From positions 372,001 to 436,000 of the forward strand of contig OZ237768.1 of assembly GCA_965178125.1 (NCBI GenBank): a DNA stretch of 64,000 bases. Direction: 5' to 3'. The notes beneath the pieces are model-generated. The model was given only the letters and a program-made list of their open reading frames with translations, was not told where the DNA came from and did not search any database. A program made the translations under genes and the position numbers. Shown in pieces: positions 34,305 to 46,389 of this stretch (within the stretch, counting starts at the first letter, position 1; the number at the start of each line of letters is the position of its first letter). This stretch comes from Bilabrum cf. latius. Taxonomy: Eukaryota; Bigyra: Bicosoecida; Bigyra; Bicosoecida.

Positions 34305-37300
34305 TCATTGTGAGCACGTCCTCTGCTTTTTACCGCCATCTGTGCTTAGCCACGCTAGTGATCCTGCAACATGTTCACTGCTGGGAAACGGATGGAGGCC
34401 TTGGCTAGACACGTAGACCTCACGTTCCAACTTGAAGTATTCAGTCGCGTCTGCCTCTCCCGTCAACGTTGACTGCAAAGTACCCGCCTCTGATTTCTTT
34501 TGTAAGTACTTTTCCATTTTATCGAGATTCATCGACTGCTACCGTTGATCCTAACTTCCTAGGAAATAGCGAAGTGCGTCCATGCCAGACGTGTGAGTGG
34601 CACCTGAAAATACGTGCGGATCTACGTGCAGCCTGATGCACCTGAACGGGGCAAACATGGTGTCCGGCCGTGTAGTAGACCTCGCTAGCGAGGCTGGCAG
34701 GGCCTGCTGAATCTAGATCTTGCCATCAGTCGAAGTGACTTTGTCCAGTAGAGGACCTTCACGGGCTCGCGATACTTCCATCACCATACCAGTGTTCATG
34801 AAAAGGCTAAGAACATTGTCATGGACCTGTATCTGCATCGTGTAGGGCACTGGGTACCTCCGGCCTACAACCGCGCACGACAGCTAAGCGACGGAGAGGA
34901 GCTCGAACCTGTAGTACTGAGACTCGTCAACAGCTACCCGGGACCGCCGGATGATGGACAAGTGCTTGTCTGTAGCAGGATGAAAGGCACGATTAAGCAT
35001 CTGGGATTGGGATGGGAGCACTGAGTTCATTTCTCGTGCTGCCGTCCAAGCTTCAAACGGATCCCCAGCTCGGGCTGCAACGTGAATCTAGCCGTCTCCA
35101 TCAGCACCTGGCACAATATAGGATGGTCCAATACCCGGAGACAGCAAATCGGATGTGCTAATTGTGGCAACTCCTATTTGACTCAGCCGGTTTGCTTGCA
35201 CCTCAGAGCAACCAAGAGCGTCAGACCCACCCAAAGAGCTTCCTGTCTGGTCATCCTGGAATGGAGGGACTGGGCGACTAGTGAATGAGCTACCAGGTAC
35301 AGCAACTCCAACGATGCCACCAGTTTGGCCAAATCCAGCAATGCGGGGCAACTTGAGTCCTCCAGGCCACCGCAAAGCGTCTGTACCAGTAAATGTACTA
35401 GTGCGGCACCTAGGACTACGAAAATAGAGTTCATGCGGATTCAGGGTTGCCAGATCTTTCCCATGGTGGAACTCTGCCATCGCTCGTTGGACTTTAATCT
35501 CTGGAAGCACATCGAGTTGTGGATCAATTCCGACCTCTTCTCGTGTACAAGCAGCTGCCATTACACACACGACGGCTGCCGGGCACAGCTTCAGGTTTCG
35601 GGAGCCTTTGACCATGCATTGTATAGCAGAATCGCCCAATACCGTACGTAGAAAAGCGATTCGATACTGCTCGTGAGGAAGGGTGGCGCACTTTGCAGCC
35701 AGGACTTCGTCTTTGTGATGTTCCCTACTGCCAGGTCCAATCGGCAGTGCAAGCTCCGCTTCAAACGCTGCACAGGCTGGCGGGTCCTCTGGTGGCTTCG
35801 GATGGACGTCAGGGTCGCACTTCATGCCGCCTCCATTGATGGCAGCAGCAACAACGATATTCTAGCAGACTGCACACATATTCGTGCCGGTATGGTACCC
35901 CTCCACGTTGCCCTGCACCTTGCGGATCTCATCGGTGGTGAGGCCACCGTCTCGGCCGATCATCCCAGGGGAAGCCAGTTCCTCGCAGTTTGGCATGGTT
36001 ACCTGCATGGCGACGTCGTCACCAAGGAGAGCTGCGACTGCCTGCTTGCGAGTCTCGGCCAGTGGGACAAGCACCTCCTTGCATGTTGTCTTCGGGGTCG
36101 CTACGCCTTCGACTGCTGCCCGGCGCACGTACTCGTCGACAAGAGCACCGTCCACAGCAGTCTCAGCCAGCTTTGACTGCAGCTCCTCTGTAGTCAGAAC
36201 ATTCAGCAGCTTGCGGCCAAGAGCACGGGCAATGCGGTTTTGAACCGAGAGCTGGTACTCCTCGTTTTCGTAGTCCTACTCTGGGACTGGCTCGCCGGGC
36301 GATGGCTGACCACTTGCGATGCACTCTTCAAGTGAAAGAAACGGGTAATCGAACTTCGGGTTCGGGATTGCCGCTAGCCGCTGGATAAGCTAGCATTCCT
36401 CCCGAGTACCAAACATGATGAACTGGGACACTGGCTCGACTTTCGAGCGAAGTGGCACGAGCTTGCCCTTGCTGGCGGATAGCAGCCACATTGCCTCGGA
36501 TGCAGTTCCCGCTCCGATCCCTTGGGCTTGCATCGCGGCTGCGGGGTCACCTCCCCTCGAAGACTAGGAGTAGGCCGTGCTAGTATCTGTGACCGAAGCT
36601 GATGTCATCGAGTCCCCGCCGACCTTGATACCGGCCATAGCACTGTTGTGGTCAACGCCCGACCCACCGGTCGGCTAGAGGCTATTGGCAAGCTGATCAC
36701 GCTGCACAGAAGAAGTGAGAGTCTCCTCATCACCTGGATTCTTGCCTGGTTTAGTCACGGTTGTGGTGCTAGATTCCGACACGTTCTTGCCAAGGCTGAT
36801 GCGTGCCTGCAGCGAGCTGAGAGATTCATCCTTCATGAGCTTCACGGCGGCACCCAGGCGCCACTGCCGCTTTGCCTGCTCGTTGTTGGACGTCTCAGCA
36901 ACCTCGAGCTTGTGCTAGCGCTGGGCCCCGACCTCTACCTAGGTCACGACGGATGAGTACTTGGTCGCAAACTGGAAGTACTGCTGCTTCCAGGCAGTGT
37001 CACCTGCGTCTTCGTTGTACTTTTCGCGGAGCTCGGACAGCGTGACGGTGCCCTTGTTGTTGGTGGGGTTCTCCAGCCGCTCCCGGATGAAATCAAGGAG
37101 CTGCTTAGGCACGGGTAAGGCAAGCACATCCTCGCGAAACTAGGGGTGTAGCTGCGTATCGTCGAACACATTGAGGTGGAGAGCACGGGTCTTGTTACCA
37201 CGGTACGACAAACCGTGTCCATCTTTGCCAGTGCGTGACGCGATCGTCATTGAGGTGAACGCAGATGGGCTAAGCCCAAGGGAGTACTGCTGCATCGTTC

Positions 37301-37679
37301 GCGAGGCTGTGACCGTGGATTTGCCCTACCCCGATGACTTGATGGATTCAGCGCTGTACTGACCCCCGATCCCCGCCGAAGAAGACGCCCAATTTAGAGC
37401 GAGGCCCAAGCCAACACTGTACTGCTTCTGTTCTACTTCCGAGGACGTGCTGCCTCCACGCGTGCTCAAGATATCCAGCACGGGATCTTTACGCAAAAGC
37501 ATCTGCAAATAAGAAATAAAACAATAATGAATGCACATTTGCACCGCATGAATGGATGCCGACCATGGCAGAGTAATTCGTAGAAAACAGGAAGACTTGG
37601 AAAAGTTCGCCAGTCTTACCGCATCTGGGATCTTTACTTCCACTGCACTACTGTCCCCAGGTAGAATGATCTTCTAGCA
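34305..37679 (-). CDS. Large MACPF-like protein with fifteen in-frame UAG codons (5' partial)
   Basis: Minus-strand exons 37620-37679 and 34305-37502, intron GTAAGA...TTGCAG (117 bp); an upstream exon is missing. The frame gives about 1,085 residues and ends at TGA 34305-34307. Fifteen TAGs lie in this frame (leftmost bases 37674, 37326, 37140, 36939, 36915, 36675, 36564, 36390, 36276, 35862, 35088, 34884, 34713, 34551, 34539) with no TAA or TGA. Residues 1-390 look like a MACPF/perforin-type domain: FREDVLALP near 140, a Tyr-centred segment at about 196 followed by VVT and VEVGA in place of the family's YGTH...GG signature, and AMWLL...PLRSKVEPVSQF near 354-380. The signature is degenerate (Ser-Ser for Gly-Thr), so the call is tentative. 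The remaining 700 residues are unrecognised. Pore formation or adhesion cannot be inferred safely. Confidence 0.7.
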
Positions 37680-37966
37680 CTGCGAAGCAAGATAAGTAAA
37701 GAACGTGCCATTATCCACATGATTAAGTGCGTCCCCATATCGAGCACGCATACTGCAAGAGTCTGGCGCTAGCTGTGCAGGATTAGGCTCTCACTCCGTT
37801 GTACGGGAAGCTTTCCTTGCATTCTGTCAACACCCTATGTCGGGCTTTTCCTTTTAATTCTGATTCACCGTCGCTGAGGATTCCGATCCCTGCCCCCCAT
37901 GTGGAGACGCCCGGAACGCTTCCGTCAAAGTAGTCGAGAGGAGCTGGCTGCTTCCCATCAGATGAT

Positions 37967-38166
37967 NNNNNNNNNNNNNNNNNNNNNNNNNNNNNNNNNN
38001 NNNNNNNNNNNNNNNNNNNNNNNNNNNNNNNNNNNNNNNNNNNNNNNNNNNNNNNNNNNNNNNNNNNNNNNNNNNNNNNNNNNNNNNNNNNNNNNNNNNN
38101 NNNNNNNNNNNNNNNNNNNNNNNNNNNNNNNNNNNNNNNNNNNNNNNNNNNNNNNNNNNNNNNNNN
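37967..38166. other. Assembly gap (200 N)
   Basis: Exactly 200 consecutive N bases, a conventional placeholder for a gap of unknown size. The 5' end of the MACPF-like gene and that of the next gene may lie partly in it. Confidence 0.99.
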
Positions 38167-39331
38167 GGGTTCGCGAAGACATCACACGGGAGCAATCGCA
38201 ACCTGCGACACGCCGCGAAGCAGCAGCAGCAGCATCAGCAGCACCACGACGGCCACAGCAGCGGTCCCACGAAATAGAAGGGCCAGAGCGAGCCTGTGAT
38301 TAGCGTGACTGGTCATGAGAGTATCAGAGATGCAATGAGGTTCAATGCTCATCGACGTGTCACAGGTGCAGCTGGGCGGGCGACAGCGGGCACGTGGGCT
38401 TGGGCCTCAGCTGCGAATGCAGCAACCGCTACTGTCGATATCAAGGACGAGTGCCAGTGGATGATACTTCGACAAGTCATGTCCTACCGGTCAAACGACG
38501 AGCATGATCAATGCAATGCCGAGCTCGATGTGACACGCAGCCTAAACGACGGGGGTCGTTCTGGACTGGCACCGCCGGCAGGTTGGAACTTGAGAGCCGG
38601 GGCGCGACAGTGCGTCCTCGGAGGCGTCAAGGCGGCTATTCGCCGGCAAACCATCATGCAGAAGGCAATTGTCGAGCGGACACAACAGCTTCGCTCCATG
38701 TAGCACAATGGCATGGTGCGGCGTCGTGCAGAGGAAGCTCTGCTCAATGGCGCATTTGGCTACCATGGGACCTGTGCGAATGTTCAGAAGCAAGGGGAGC
38801 ACCAACAGGACCATGCACTTGCACTAGGAGGTGTCATGGGCTGGACACCCATGCCGGTGCTACCCTGTCACCGATTGCTCCGTGCGACCCAAGGGCGTCG
38901 GATGATCGAGAAGTTTCCCATGACGGTGACTGCGGGCAAGGCAGCTGCTCAGCTTCAAGGCTTACTATCCGATGCAGGATGGGCAAAGGTGAGCGCAATA
39001 GCGACACGGCAAGCACAGGAGGAATACGTTCCGTTCATGCTAGACTTTGCCTCACCCCAGCCTGAGGCAGAGGCAGGACGTGTAGCCGACGGTGGAACGG
39101 CAGCACATCGGACCCCTGATCAAGGTAGAGGGGGCACCAGCGGTCACTCTGGAGGAAGCCATCGCCACGAAGGAGGCGGGAGGCCTGCTACTGGAGCAGC
39201 AAGTGGGGCTGGAACCTCTCTCTTCTGAGATTGCATGGGATGCTTTGGTGCCAGTGGTGAAACCGCTGTCGCCAGGCCTGCAGCCATTGCATGGATCAAA
39301 GGCACGGGCGTATGCGGGTACGATCCTGTGA
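38167..39331 (+). CDS. Unknown protein with poly-Gln start, 5' in the gap, probable frameshift near 39090
   Basis: A frame open from the gap edge begins with a Gln/His-rich tract (CAG repeat at 38218-38240) and continues through TAG at 38275-38277 and 38701-38703. The middle part contains MILRQVMSYRSNDEHDQC and KAIVERTQQLRSM. That frame ends at TGA 39226-39228, but the more protein-like continuation lies in the next frame from about 39092 (VERQHIGPLIKVEGAP, then EIAWDALVPVVKP) to TGA 39329-39331. A one-base shift or an unrecognised intron near 39085 would join them. No family was recognised. It may be a recent pseudogene or contain a sequencing error. Confidence 0.4.
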
Positions 39332-40122
39332 TGATACTGCTGGGTTCGTCTCCGATTAATGATCCCGGATAAGAATGGTTTGAGTTGCTTTGCTAACTAT
39401 GGATAGAGTTTTTCTTCGGTTTTGATGAAAGCCCAGACTTGCCGTCGGGATTTTTTGTGACATGGATCTGTGGCATTCTTAATTATTATTTACCGTGCTG
39501 GGAACAGATGCTGGGGAAGATCGTGACAGTGATTTTGTGGGCTGGCCCTCGCCAGCACCACCAATGGTTCACCAGAGGGCGGCCGCCTCGGAGTCGGCCA
39601 CTTTCACCTACGATGTCATCGGAAGGAGCATGAGCTCCCAAGTGGAGTCTCCACCGGCATAAACCAATCCGGGATTAGGTATCAACCAAATAGCACATGA
39701 GGGTATCAGGTTATGAGAATAACACCATCCGGATTTTGCACTGCGATGAGTCCCTTGTCTAGGTTTCTCTCCATCGCCTCTGGTCGCTACACTGTGGCAT
39801 CGTCGGTGTTAGTGTTCGGCGGCCGTGAAACCACAGGTGGCGTGCGATCCCGGACCCGTCATTTGACGGAACCTGCTTTCGCCTTCGTGGCGGTTGCATG
39901 CGTAACACTTCCACATCGAACGGCGCGAATTGAACTGATTGCAACAATCACCGCTTTCAATCTGAAGCACGCACTCTAGGAGAGCACGGCACTGCTCGCA
40001 CCGAAAACTGCGCGCTACTAGTACTTTCGTCAAGTTCGTGCGCGCCGGTCGACTAGCGACCGATCGTAGCCCACGCAAAACGTCGGCCCCGCCGTCCACA
40101 CTGCCGAACTTTGAAACCCCTC
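39332..40122. other. Intergenic region including the conserved 3' flank of lectin paralogue 4
   Basis: No gene. Positions about 39840-39975 repeat the spacer seen downstream of lectin paralogues 1 and 2 (CTTTCGCCTTC...GGCGGxTGCATGCGTAA and CACCGCTTTCAATCTGAAGCA). Confidence 0.5.
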
Positions 40123-41805
40123 TCATTTAGCCTGGGACTCATGCAGATAAGTAAATACCTACTCAAACCCGTAACTCGGGTATCCCTCCGGGGGCGGATC
40201 GGTGAAGATGTTATTGCCCTCATCCGACCGCCAGATACGCGAGAGCGTAGCCTGCTGGCGCAGGGTTAGGGTGTCGTCATACAGCTTCATCACTCTGGCC
40301 GTGGGCTGCATGTAGGACGCGTCGATGCTCCACAGATACGCCCCGCTGTCCATGTCCACGAGAGCGAGATCTCCCGTGCGGTCGCACTCCTCCCCCGTGA
40401 TGACCAGTGCGCACTTCTTGGCCTTACCCCGGGTATCCGTCTTCCAGTTGATGTCTCCGCTCTTTTTCGTCTCCACCAGGTTGCAGTCGTCCTGCACCGT
40501 CAGAGAGGCCTTGCACTGGCCCCCCTTCTGGAGCGACTGCCCCATGGCCAGCACCTCGGAGTCCCACAGGTGGTCCCCCTGGGCGGCAGGTCGCTTAGCA
40601 AGCGCCTTGGGGTCGCAGCGAGGAGCCCACCCATTGATGGCCGCCTGCAGCGCCGCCGTCTTTAGACCGTTGCCGAAGGTCTTGTCGTCGTCAGGACTGT
40701 CCAGGTCTTCCGATCCCGCAGACCATGCGATCGCACCTCCCTGCTGGAACAGGACGGCATTCCCGTCCCCCTGCAGACGAAGGGTGTCTGCACCCGGATC
40801 CATCAGCGAGGCAGGCACCCGCCAGATGTACTGCCCGGAGGCGCTGTCCACGATGGCCAGGTCGCCCTTGGTGTCGCACCCTTCCCCCGTGATGACGAGT
40901 GCGCACTTCCCCACGGTACCCTTGCCCTTCGTGTTGGTCGCAAAGCGCGCCTTGCCCTCTCGGTACACCACCAGGTTGCAGTCTCCCTGCATGCGCAGCT
41001 CGACCCCCTCCACCTCGCCCGCCTTCAGGGCGGCCCCGGCTCGCAGCACCTGCCCCGGAGAGAGCACGTCGCCGTCGGTCACTTGGTGGTACGACGACTT
41101 CAGAGCCCCTGCATCACACTGCAGACTGTGCACGTCCTCCCGCACCTCCAGATCGAAGTGAAAGTATCCCGCCCGCTCCATATTCGGGTCGCTCGTTAAT
41201 TGCTTGGTGCTCCACAGCAGCTGCGCGCCTTCCTGAAGGAGAACAGCATTGCCGTCCCCTTGGACCAGAAATGTGTCCACCTCGGGTTTGAAGACAGAGG
41301 ATTGTATCCGCCAGAGGTACTTGCCCGTGTCCGTGTCGATGATGGCCAGGTCTCCCTGCGTGCTGCACGACACATCCGTCATGACCAGCGCGCAGTGGTC
41401 GGCCTGCTCCTCGGGGTCGCCCGAGACGAATAAATCGCCTTTGTCCTGTAAATGGACGACCAGCTTGCAGTCATCCCGGAGCCATACCTTCGTAGATTCC
41501 TTCGACAAGGCGTTATCGTGATGGTCGAGGGCTGAATGCAGAATCTCGCCTTTCCGGAGCCTATCGCCCTTTGCCGGCATTCTCGTGGCCAAGGCGCTCA
41601 CGTCGCAAGTCAAAGTGTCAAGTTTGTCATAGTTCAGAATTGGCTTCCATGTCTTGCGGCTATCGTGCGTGCTGCTGACGTGGACCGAGGTCGACGACGT
41701 GGAGCCAGTGCTGCGAAGGTGCTGCTGGCCTGTTGCTCGTCGCCCCTGCGCACTGAGCGCTGAATATGTGGCGAGAGCTACCAAACTAGAAACAATCGAT
41801 CGCAT
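40123..41805 (-). CDS. Secreted three-module bulb-type lectin, paralogue 4
   Basis: Predicted 560-residue protein in the standard family layout: signal peptide (MRSIVSSLVALATYS), linker and three lectin modules. The QGDCNLVVY sugar-binding motif is intact in module 2. One TAG (40159-40161) lies near the C-terminus, where paralogues have Lys (FEKVF, FEKAF). Reading through it yields VFTYLHESQAK and TGA 40123-40125, the family's normal ending. The ATG is in the conserved TGCGATCxATTGTTTC context, though the bases just upstream differ from the family. The gene is inverted relative to the 8-15 kb array. Confidence 0.85.
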
Positions 41806-43624
41806 TACAATAATGTGATCGTTGTAATACGTCGATCTGGTACAGTAGGTGGCAAGGAAATCTGTGAGGTGACGATGAGACACGCGCACGGCGCACGCCG
41901 CGGCGGCCGCAGCGGAACCGGCTTTCGCGCCCGATCGAAGCAGGGGCGCTCTTCGCCCGAGCCCAGGGATATCTTTTGTTCCGCTCGGGCACGGATACTT
42001 TGTTCTTTTTATGACTGTTTGCTTGGTTGATAGAACTGGCATCGCCGCCGGTGTGCAGTTCGACCGCCCCAGCAGCGGTCGGGGGCTTCCTGGCCTGATG
42101 CTCCTGCTGCTAAGATAACGTACAGAAATGCACGCAATTCAACCCTCCTTTAGCTCGATGAATCAAGCATTTATGTAAGGGCGCGACTTCTCTTCGTCAG
42201 ACGCGGAAGCCGTGCCCTGTCCGTCGGCCTTGGCGTCCGCCTCGCGACTGCGCTTGCTGCCGATCCTGCGCTGGGCAGCCCCACCCTGGCCGTGCCACGG
42301 CTTCCGCGCTACCACCACTAGGGACAACTTCATCCGCTACGACATTGCCGCTCGAACGAGACGCACCCTGGCCGACGCCGGGCGAGGAGCTGCTCTTGCT
42401 GTCCACCATCCCGGTGGCCCCCCCCACTCCCCCAGCGGCCAGCCCGAGGAGGCCCTGCAGATCGCCATCCAGGACCAGGCCGTCCCGTCTGCCACCACAC
42501 ACGAGGCTGGTTTCCTTGCGAGCAGACGTATTCTGCACGAGCTCCGCCCCGCTGCTGCTGCTGCTGCCGCCGTCACCCTTGCCCGGCGGTTAACCGAAGA
42601 GGTCTGCTCCTTTCTCGTCAAATATGTACATGGCTCCCTTACGTGCTTGTGTCAGCTGCTCCTGCCTCTAGTTGCCGCCATCGATGCTCGCTGTGCCGCC
42701 CCCCTCCCCCTCCTCGTCCTCGTCCGCGTCCATGCCACCCTCGTCCCCAACGGCCAGCCCAAGGAGGTCCTCGATATAACCGGTGTTAGTACAGTATCAA
42801 AATCGCAAACAGCCACACGTATGGAAATAAAAGTGAGTGGGCACAATCTTGCTGTGCTGCGAGCGCTGCCGACTGGGCGGAATTGGGAGCTGTACGAGTA
42901 GAGATAGCGAGTTCAATGAGACGATAGGATGTATTGATGGTTAAAAGTTGTCTCATTTTCATTTTATCTTATCGTAGTTCATCCTATCGAGCTAGGGCGC
43001 CGCAATCGAGCGGCTCTGAAGTCGTAAGTGCAACTGGGCTCTATCCCGCGCTGCATTCTACGCACACTGCGCAGTCCTAGGCATAATTTCAATACATGTA
43101 CGGATACTGGTTGTTTATGCCCTTCCCGTTTCCGTTCCTAGCTTTACAGCGCAAGCAAGTGGAGCATCGCCAAATGTGCCGGCCACTGGAGACGTGAGAG
43201 ATTTTCATATCGAAACCTCGCGCCTAAAATGGCCCAAGCGCATTGTGAATTTTGAAAAGCTAGTATTCACGTAGATCCCCTGATGACTCGCCGCAGACAG
43301 GGCTTACAAGCTGCCAGGAAGGGCAATCAAGACGCAGCTACGCTGTATATACTATACAGGCCCGTGAGCGCTGCCATGCTCAACTGCATCCTGGATCCGC
43401 GCAAAGAATGAACTACACAAGTTGTTGCAAGCATGACATCGTACCGTTGGGGTTCCTCCCGAACAGGTAGGCGATGCAACGCCCTGTGCCAGGCCATCCG
43501 AGTCGCTGTTGCTCGCCGACGTGCTGTGCCCGATCGTGCCTCGCAATACGTGAAATGCAAGCAATCTTATTGGGCTAACTTGCTACTACGGGTACCCTAC
43601 CATTACACTTTAACAGTTTAGATC
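41806..43624. other. Region with a duplicated minus-strand gene fragment (about 42165-42550) and unassigned sequence
   Basis: Between about 41880 and 42550 the sequence resembles 51490-52100, including TCGCCGCCGGTGTGCA near 42044 and 51650 and a minus-strand peptide IGSKRSREADAKADGQG that ends at TGA. In the 51.8-kb relative the Gln codon of ADGQG is TAG. Around 42930-43000 there is an imperfect inverted repeat (GATAGGATG / CATCCTATC). No other gene is recognised to 43624. Confidence 0.4.
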
Positions 43625-46389
43625 ATGCTGAGCGACCACCAGTACATGTCGGCAGAACCACCCACGGAAAGGAGAAGCCAAGGAGGATGGAAAACGGTTG
43701 CTTCAAACATCGACTCACATGGGTTGCGGGGTAAGGGGCACCCAAGCACCGGGACCCCCTACCAATCAACCGTCGCCTATCAGTTATACCCTACCAATCA
43801 ATCGCATGGAGCGATCGAAGTGGCCGATCCACCGGCTCTGATCTGGGCCGCCGAGCGGGGCTCGTGCACACTTAGAGGCCTGCGAGCGCGCCTGAGCCTC
43901 GACAGTGTGCCGGCCCTGCGAGTCTCGATGGGGCTCGATGCATCGAGACTCGACGGCCATCGAAGGCATCGAGGTCGATGGAGAGTCTCAATCAAAGGCC
44001 TGTCGGTCGAGAACTCGAGGGGGTTCGCCAGATGCGAGGTTCGTCCGGAGTCGCCCGCAAACCTTATTGCACTGGTAGTGGGCGAAAAAACTGGGTTCAC
44101 AAGCGACCTAGGCCACGGAAGAGTGGCCCGCCGCAGCGAAACGGAACGCAGGGCGCGCGGCGAGCAGTTCACCTCTCTGCTACATTATCTGAGGAACCAG
44201 GTGCACATCAGCCGAAAGCCCGGGAAATTTAATTTTATTGTTTTGACCTTGTCATTGTTTATGATCGATTGCTTGCAACACAACATCAGCCCCTGGCTAG
44301 CAACCGGGAGGGTGCCACTCAGCCCACCTCCCAAATTAACATCGCAGACACGAGGTGCCATTGCATCTCGGACCGTGCCCTCCCGTAGTGGGACCAGACC
44401 AACCCATTGGGCCTGTGCACTTTGCTCATGCACGGAGGCGTCCACGCTTTCGGTGGGTGTCGCGCCGAGGGGCGACCCTACCATCGCCCACCCCGGTAGC
44501 TCGCACGTAGACTTGCCGGGCTCTGGCGGTGCTGGTGATGATCCCCGCGGTAGGGGACTAGTCAGCTCCGGGTGTGACGTAAGTGCCACCTGTTGCGTAG
44601 GGCACCCTCGGTCAGTCGGGTCTGGTCGCCGCGAAATAAGGTTAATGCTGAGTCAACAGCGTGAGCCACGGCCGCGGTGGGGGGAGATAACCCCACCAGA
44701 GCGGTGGCTCGGTGATGGTCGGGCAGGAAACACCATGTCGGCTGGGTCCCGTGGGGTAGCAAGACACCCTCGGCCACGTTGGAGAAGACGCGAGTCGGAA
44801 GTGCTACGCACTCACTGGCTTGCCTCAAAGGTGTGGAGAGCTCACCTCGGCCCAGGACATTGGGGATGGGGAGTGCATGCGGGTGGGTCTGCATCCACTG
44901 CCCATTTTCTGGTGGTTCTCGCGCAGCAGAGAGGAGGGCCCGGTTCAGGCGGACAGCGATGTGGAGGATTGCCGGGGTGGGCAGTCTGGTCACCCATCCG
45001 TTTGGAAGGAGCGGGGCAAATCCTGCGATGGCGCACCTGGCTGCGGATCACCCTGCGAGAACGCAGGGCCCACACCAACTTGAAGTTGTCGGTGTGGTGG
45101 GAGACCTGCAGGGATCCCCATCGATTGAAGCTGGGGGCGACCATGCCTGGTGGTACCGCTCGGGCCGCCCTCTCAGTGAGGTGACGACCCCTACATCCAA
45201 ATCTCTCTCAGAGTGTCTGCATGGCCTGGACTACAATGACCGAAGATGTTCTGGAAGAAGATCATTTATTCCTGGGTGCCGTCCTCTCGCTGAGATGACG
45301 ACCCCATCTTCTGCTGACTGTCCCGCGGTGTGCTTTGTTGGCTGAGTCGATGCCGACAAAATCACGCGCGATCCTGGGTGCCGCCCTTCGGTGTCCGGTG
45401 GCGACCCCAATACCTCTGGTTTGTGTGTCATCATCACTGTCCTGCAAGATATTACGCGCTGTCTTTGCACTAAATCGCAAACCCTGGGCTGTCCCCGCGC
45501 TCCAAATTGCTGTGGTACGCGTGGGCCCTTTGTTCCATCACTCAGCCCTGAGTCATGACACTCCTCTCTGCACTTCCTCTACACTTTGTGGGAGGGCGGG
45601 GGAACTTTTGCAAGCTGACTCAGAACTACACTACATTGTAGTACAAGTCTTCTTGAGCACTGCCGAGATCAGTATCTTCGGCGTACCCTCGGGAAGATGA
45701 GTCGGCCTTCACGCAAATCAATCCCACTTTCTACAGTTTCGGTCTTACTGGTTGTAGACCCCGGACCTGCTAAAGCTGCAGATGCCACCCTAGGTCGAGC
45801 TTACGGCGATGGGGCTATCTGGGGGCGCAAGCGACCCCGGGGGATCCCAGCGGGGTTACGTGTACCTTTGATGCGAGTGGCTCCGCCGGGTTATCCCGCG
45901 AGCGGAGCATGTGCGGAACTAGGCGGCGGGCGCAGCGGAACTGCGCCAGCACGTGGCCCCCGCCCAAATCCACTAGCGCTGTAGACACCTGGAACCTCTG
46001 TACCAGATCGAGTAATGAGACGCAGATGGAGATGGGATTGATAGGGGGAAGTGGGACTGCAGTGGGGTGTGGGGCTGCAGTGGGATGAATGAGTTGGCGG
46101 CGATTAGCGCCACCTGAGTGCAGCGCACCTGTGTTGGGCCATGGACCATGGGCCGAGCTAAACGTTTGGCTTGGGGAAGTATCTCAACAGATCCATATAA
46201 ATTAAGGATTAATGATCGGATTGGGGTGACTCGTAGCGCGTATGCTTCCTACTGAAATCGGTGACTCTTGCAATCATTTGAACTCGTGCCGGTAGGAGTG
46301 GAAGCATTCCGCGTGCACTCGCATCGTTAGCTAACCTTAGTATTGCACACCACCTGTGCTATCACGACCACCAAACAAAAATAATCACC
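43625..46389. other. Unassigned region; one long open frame of doubtful status (43625-45184)
   Basis: A 519-codon plus-strand frame is present, but it has no recognisable domain, is rich in Arg/Gly/Ser/Pro as expected of GC-rich noncoding DNA, and overlaps open frames on the other strand. The sequence around 44370-45340 contains repeated GGTGCCGxCCTC and GGCGACCCC motifs resembling repeat or retroelement UTR sequence. The segment 45970-46389 includes the 3' flank of lectin paralogue 5. No function is assigned. Confidence 0.3.

Noticed and set aside
37854-38303. Open frames spanning the N gap
   Set aside because: They consist of undefined residues; only the part after 38166 in one frame has support.
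40325-41161. Long antisense open frames inside lectin genes (for example 278 codons at 40325-41161, and similar at 46577-47413)
   Set aside because: They mirror the strongly conserved sense codons, which rarely use TTA, CTA or TCA; they have no start context, signal or domain of their own.
43625-45184. 519-codon plus-strand open frame
   Set aside because: No domain, no paralogue, Arg/Gly/Pro/Ser bias expected of GC-rich noncoding DNA and competing frames on the other strand; kept only as an unassigned region.
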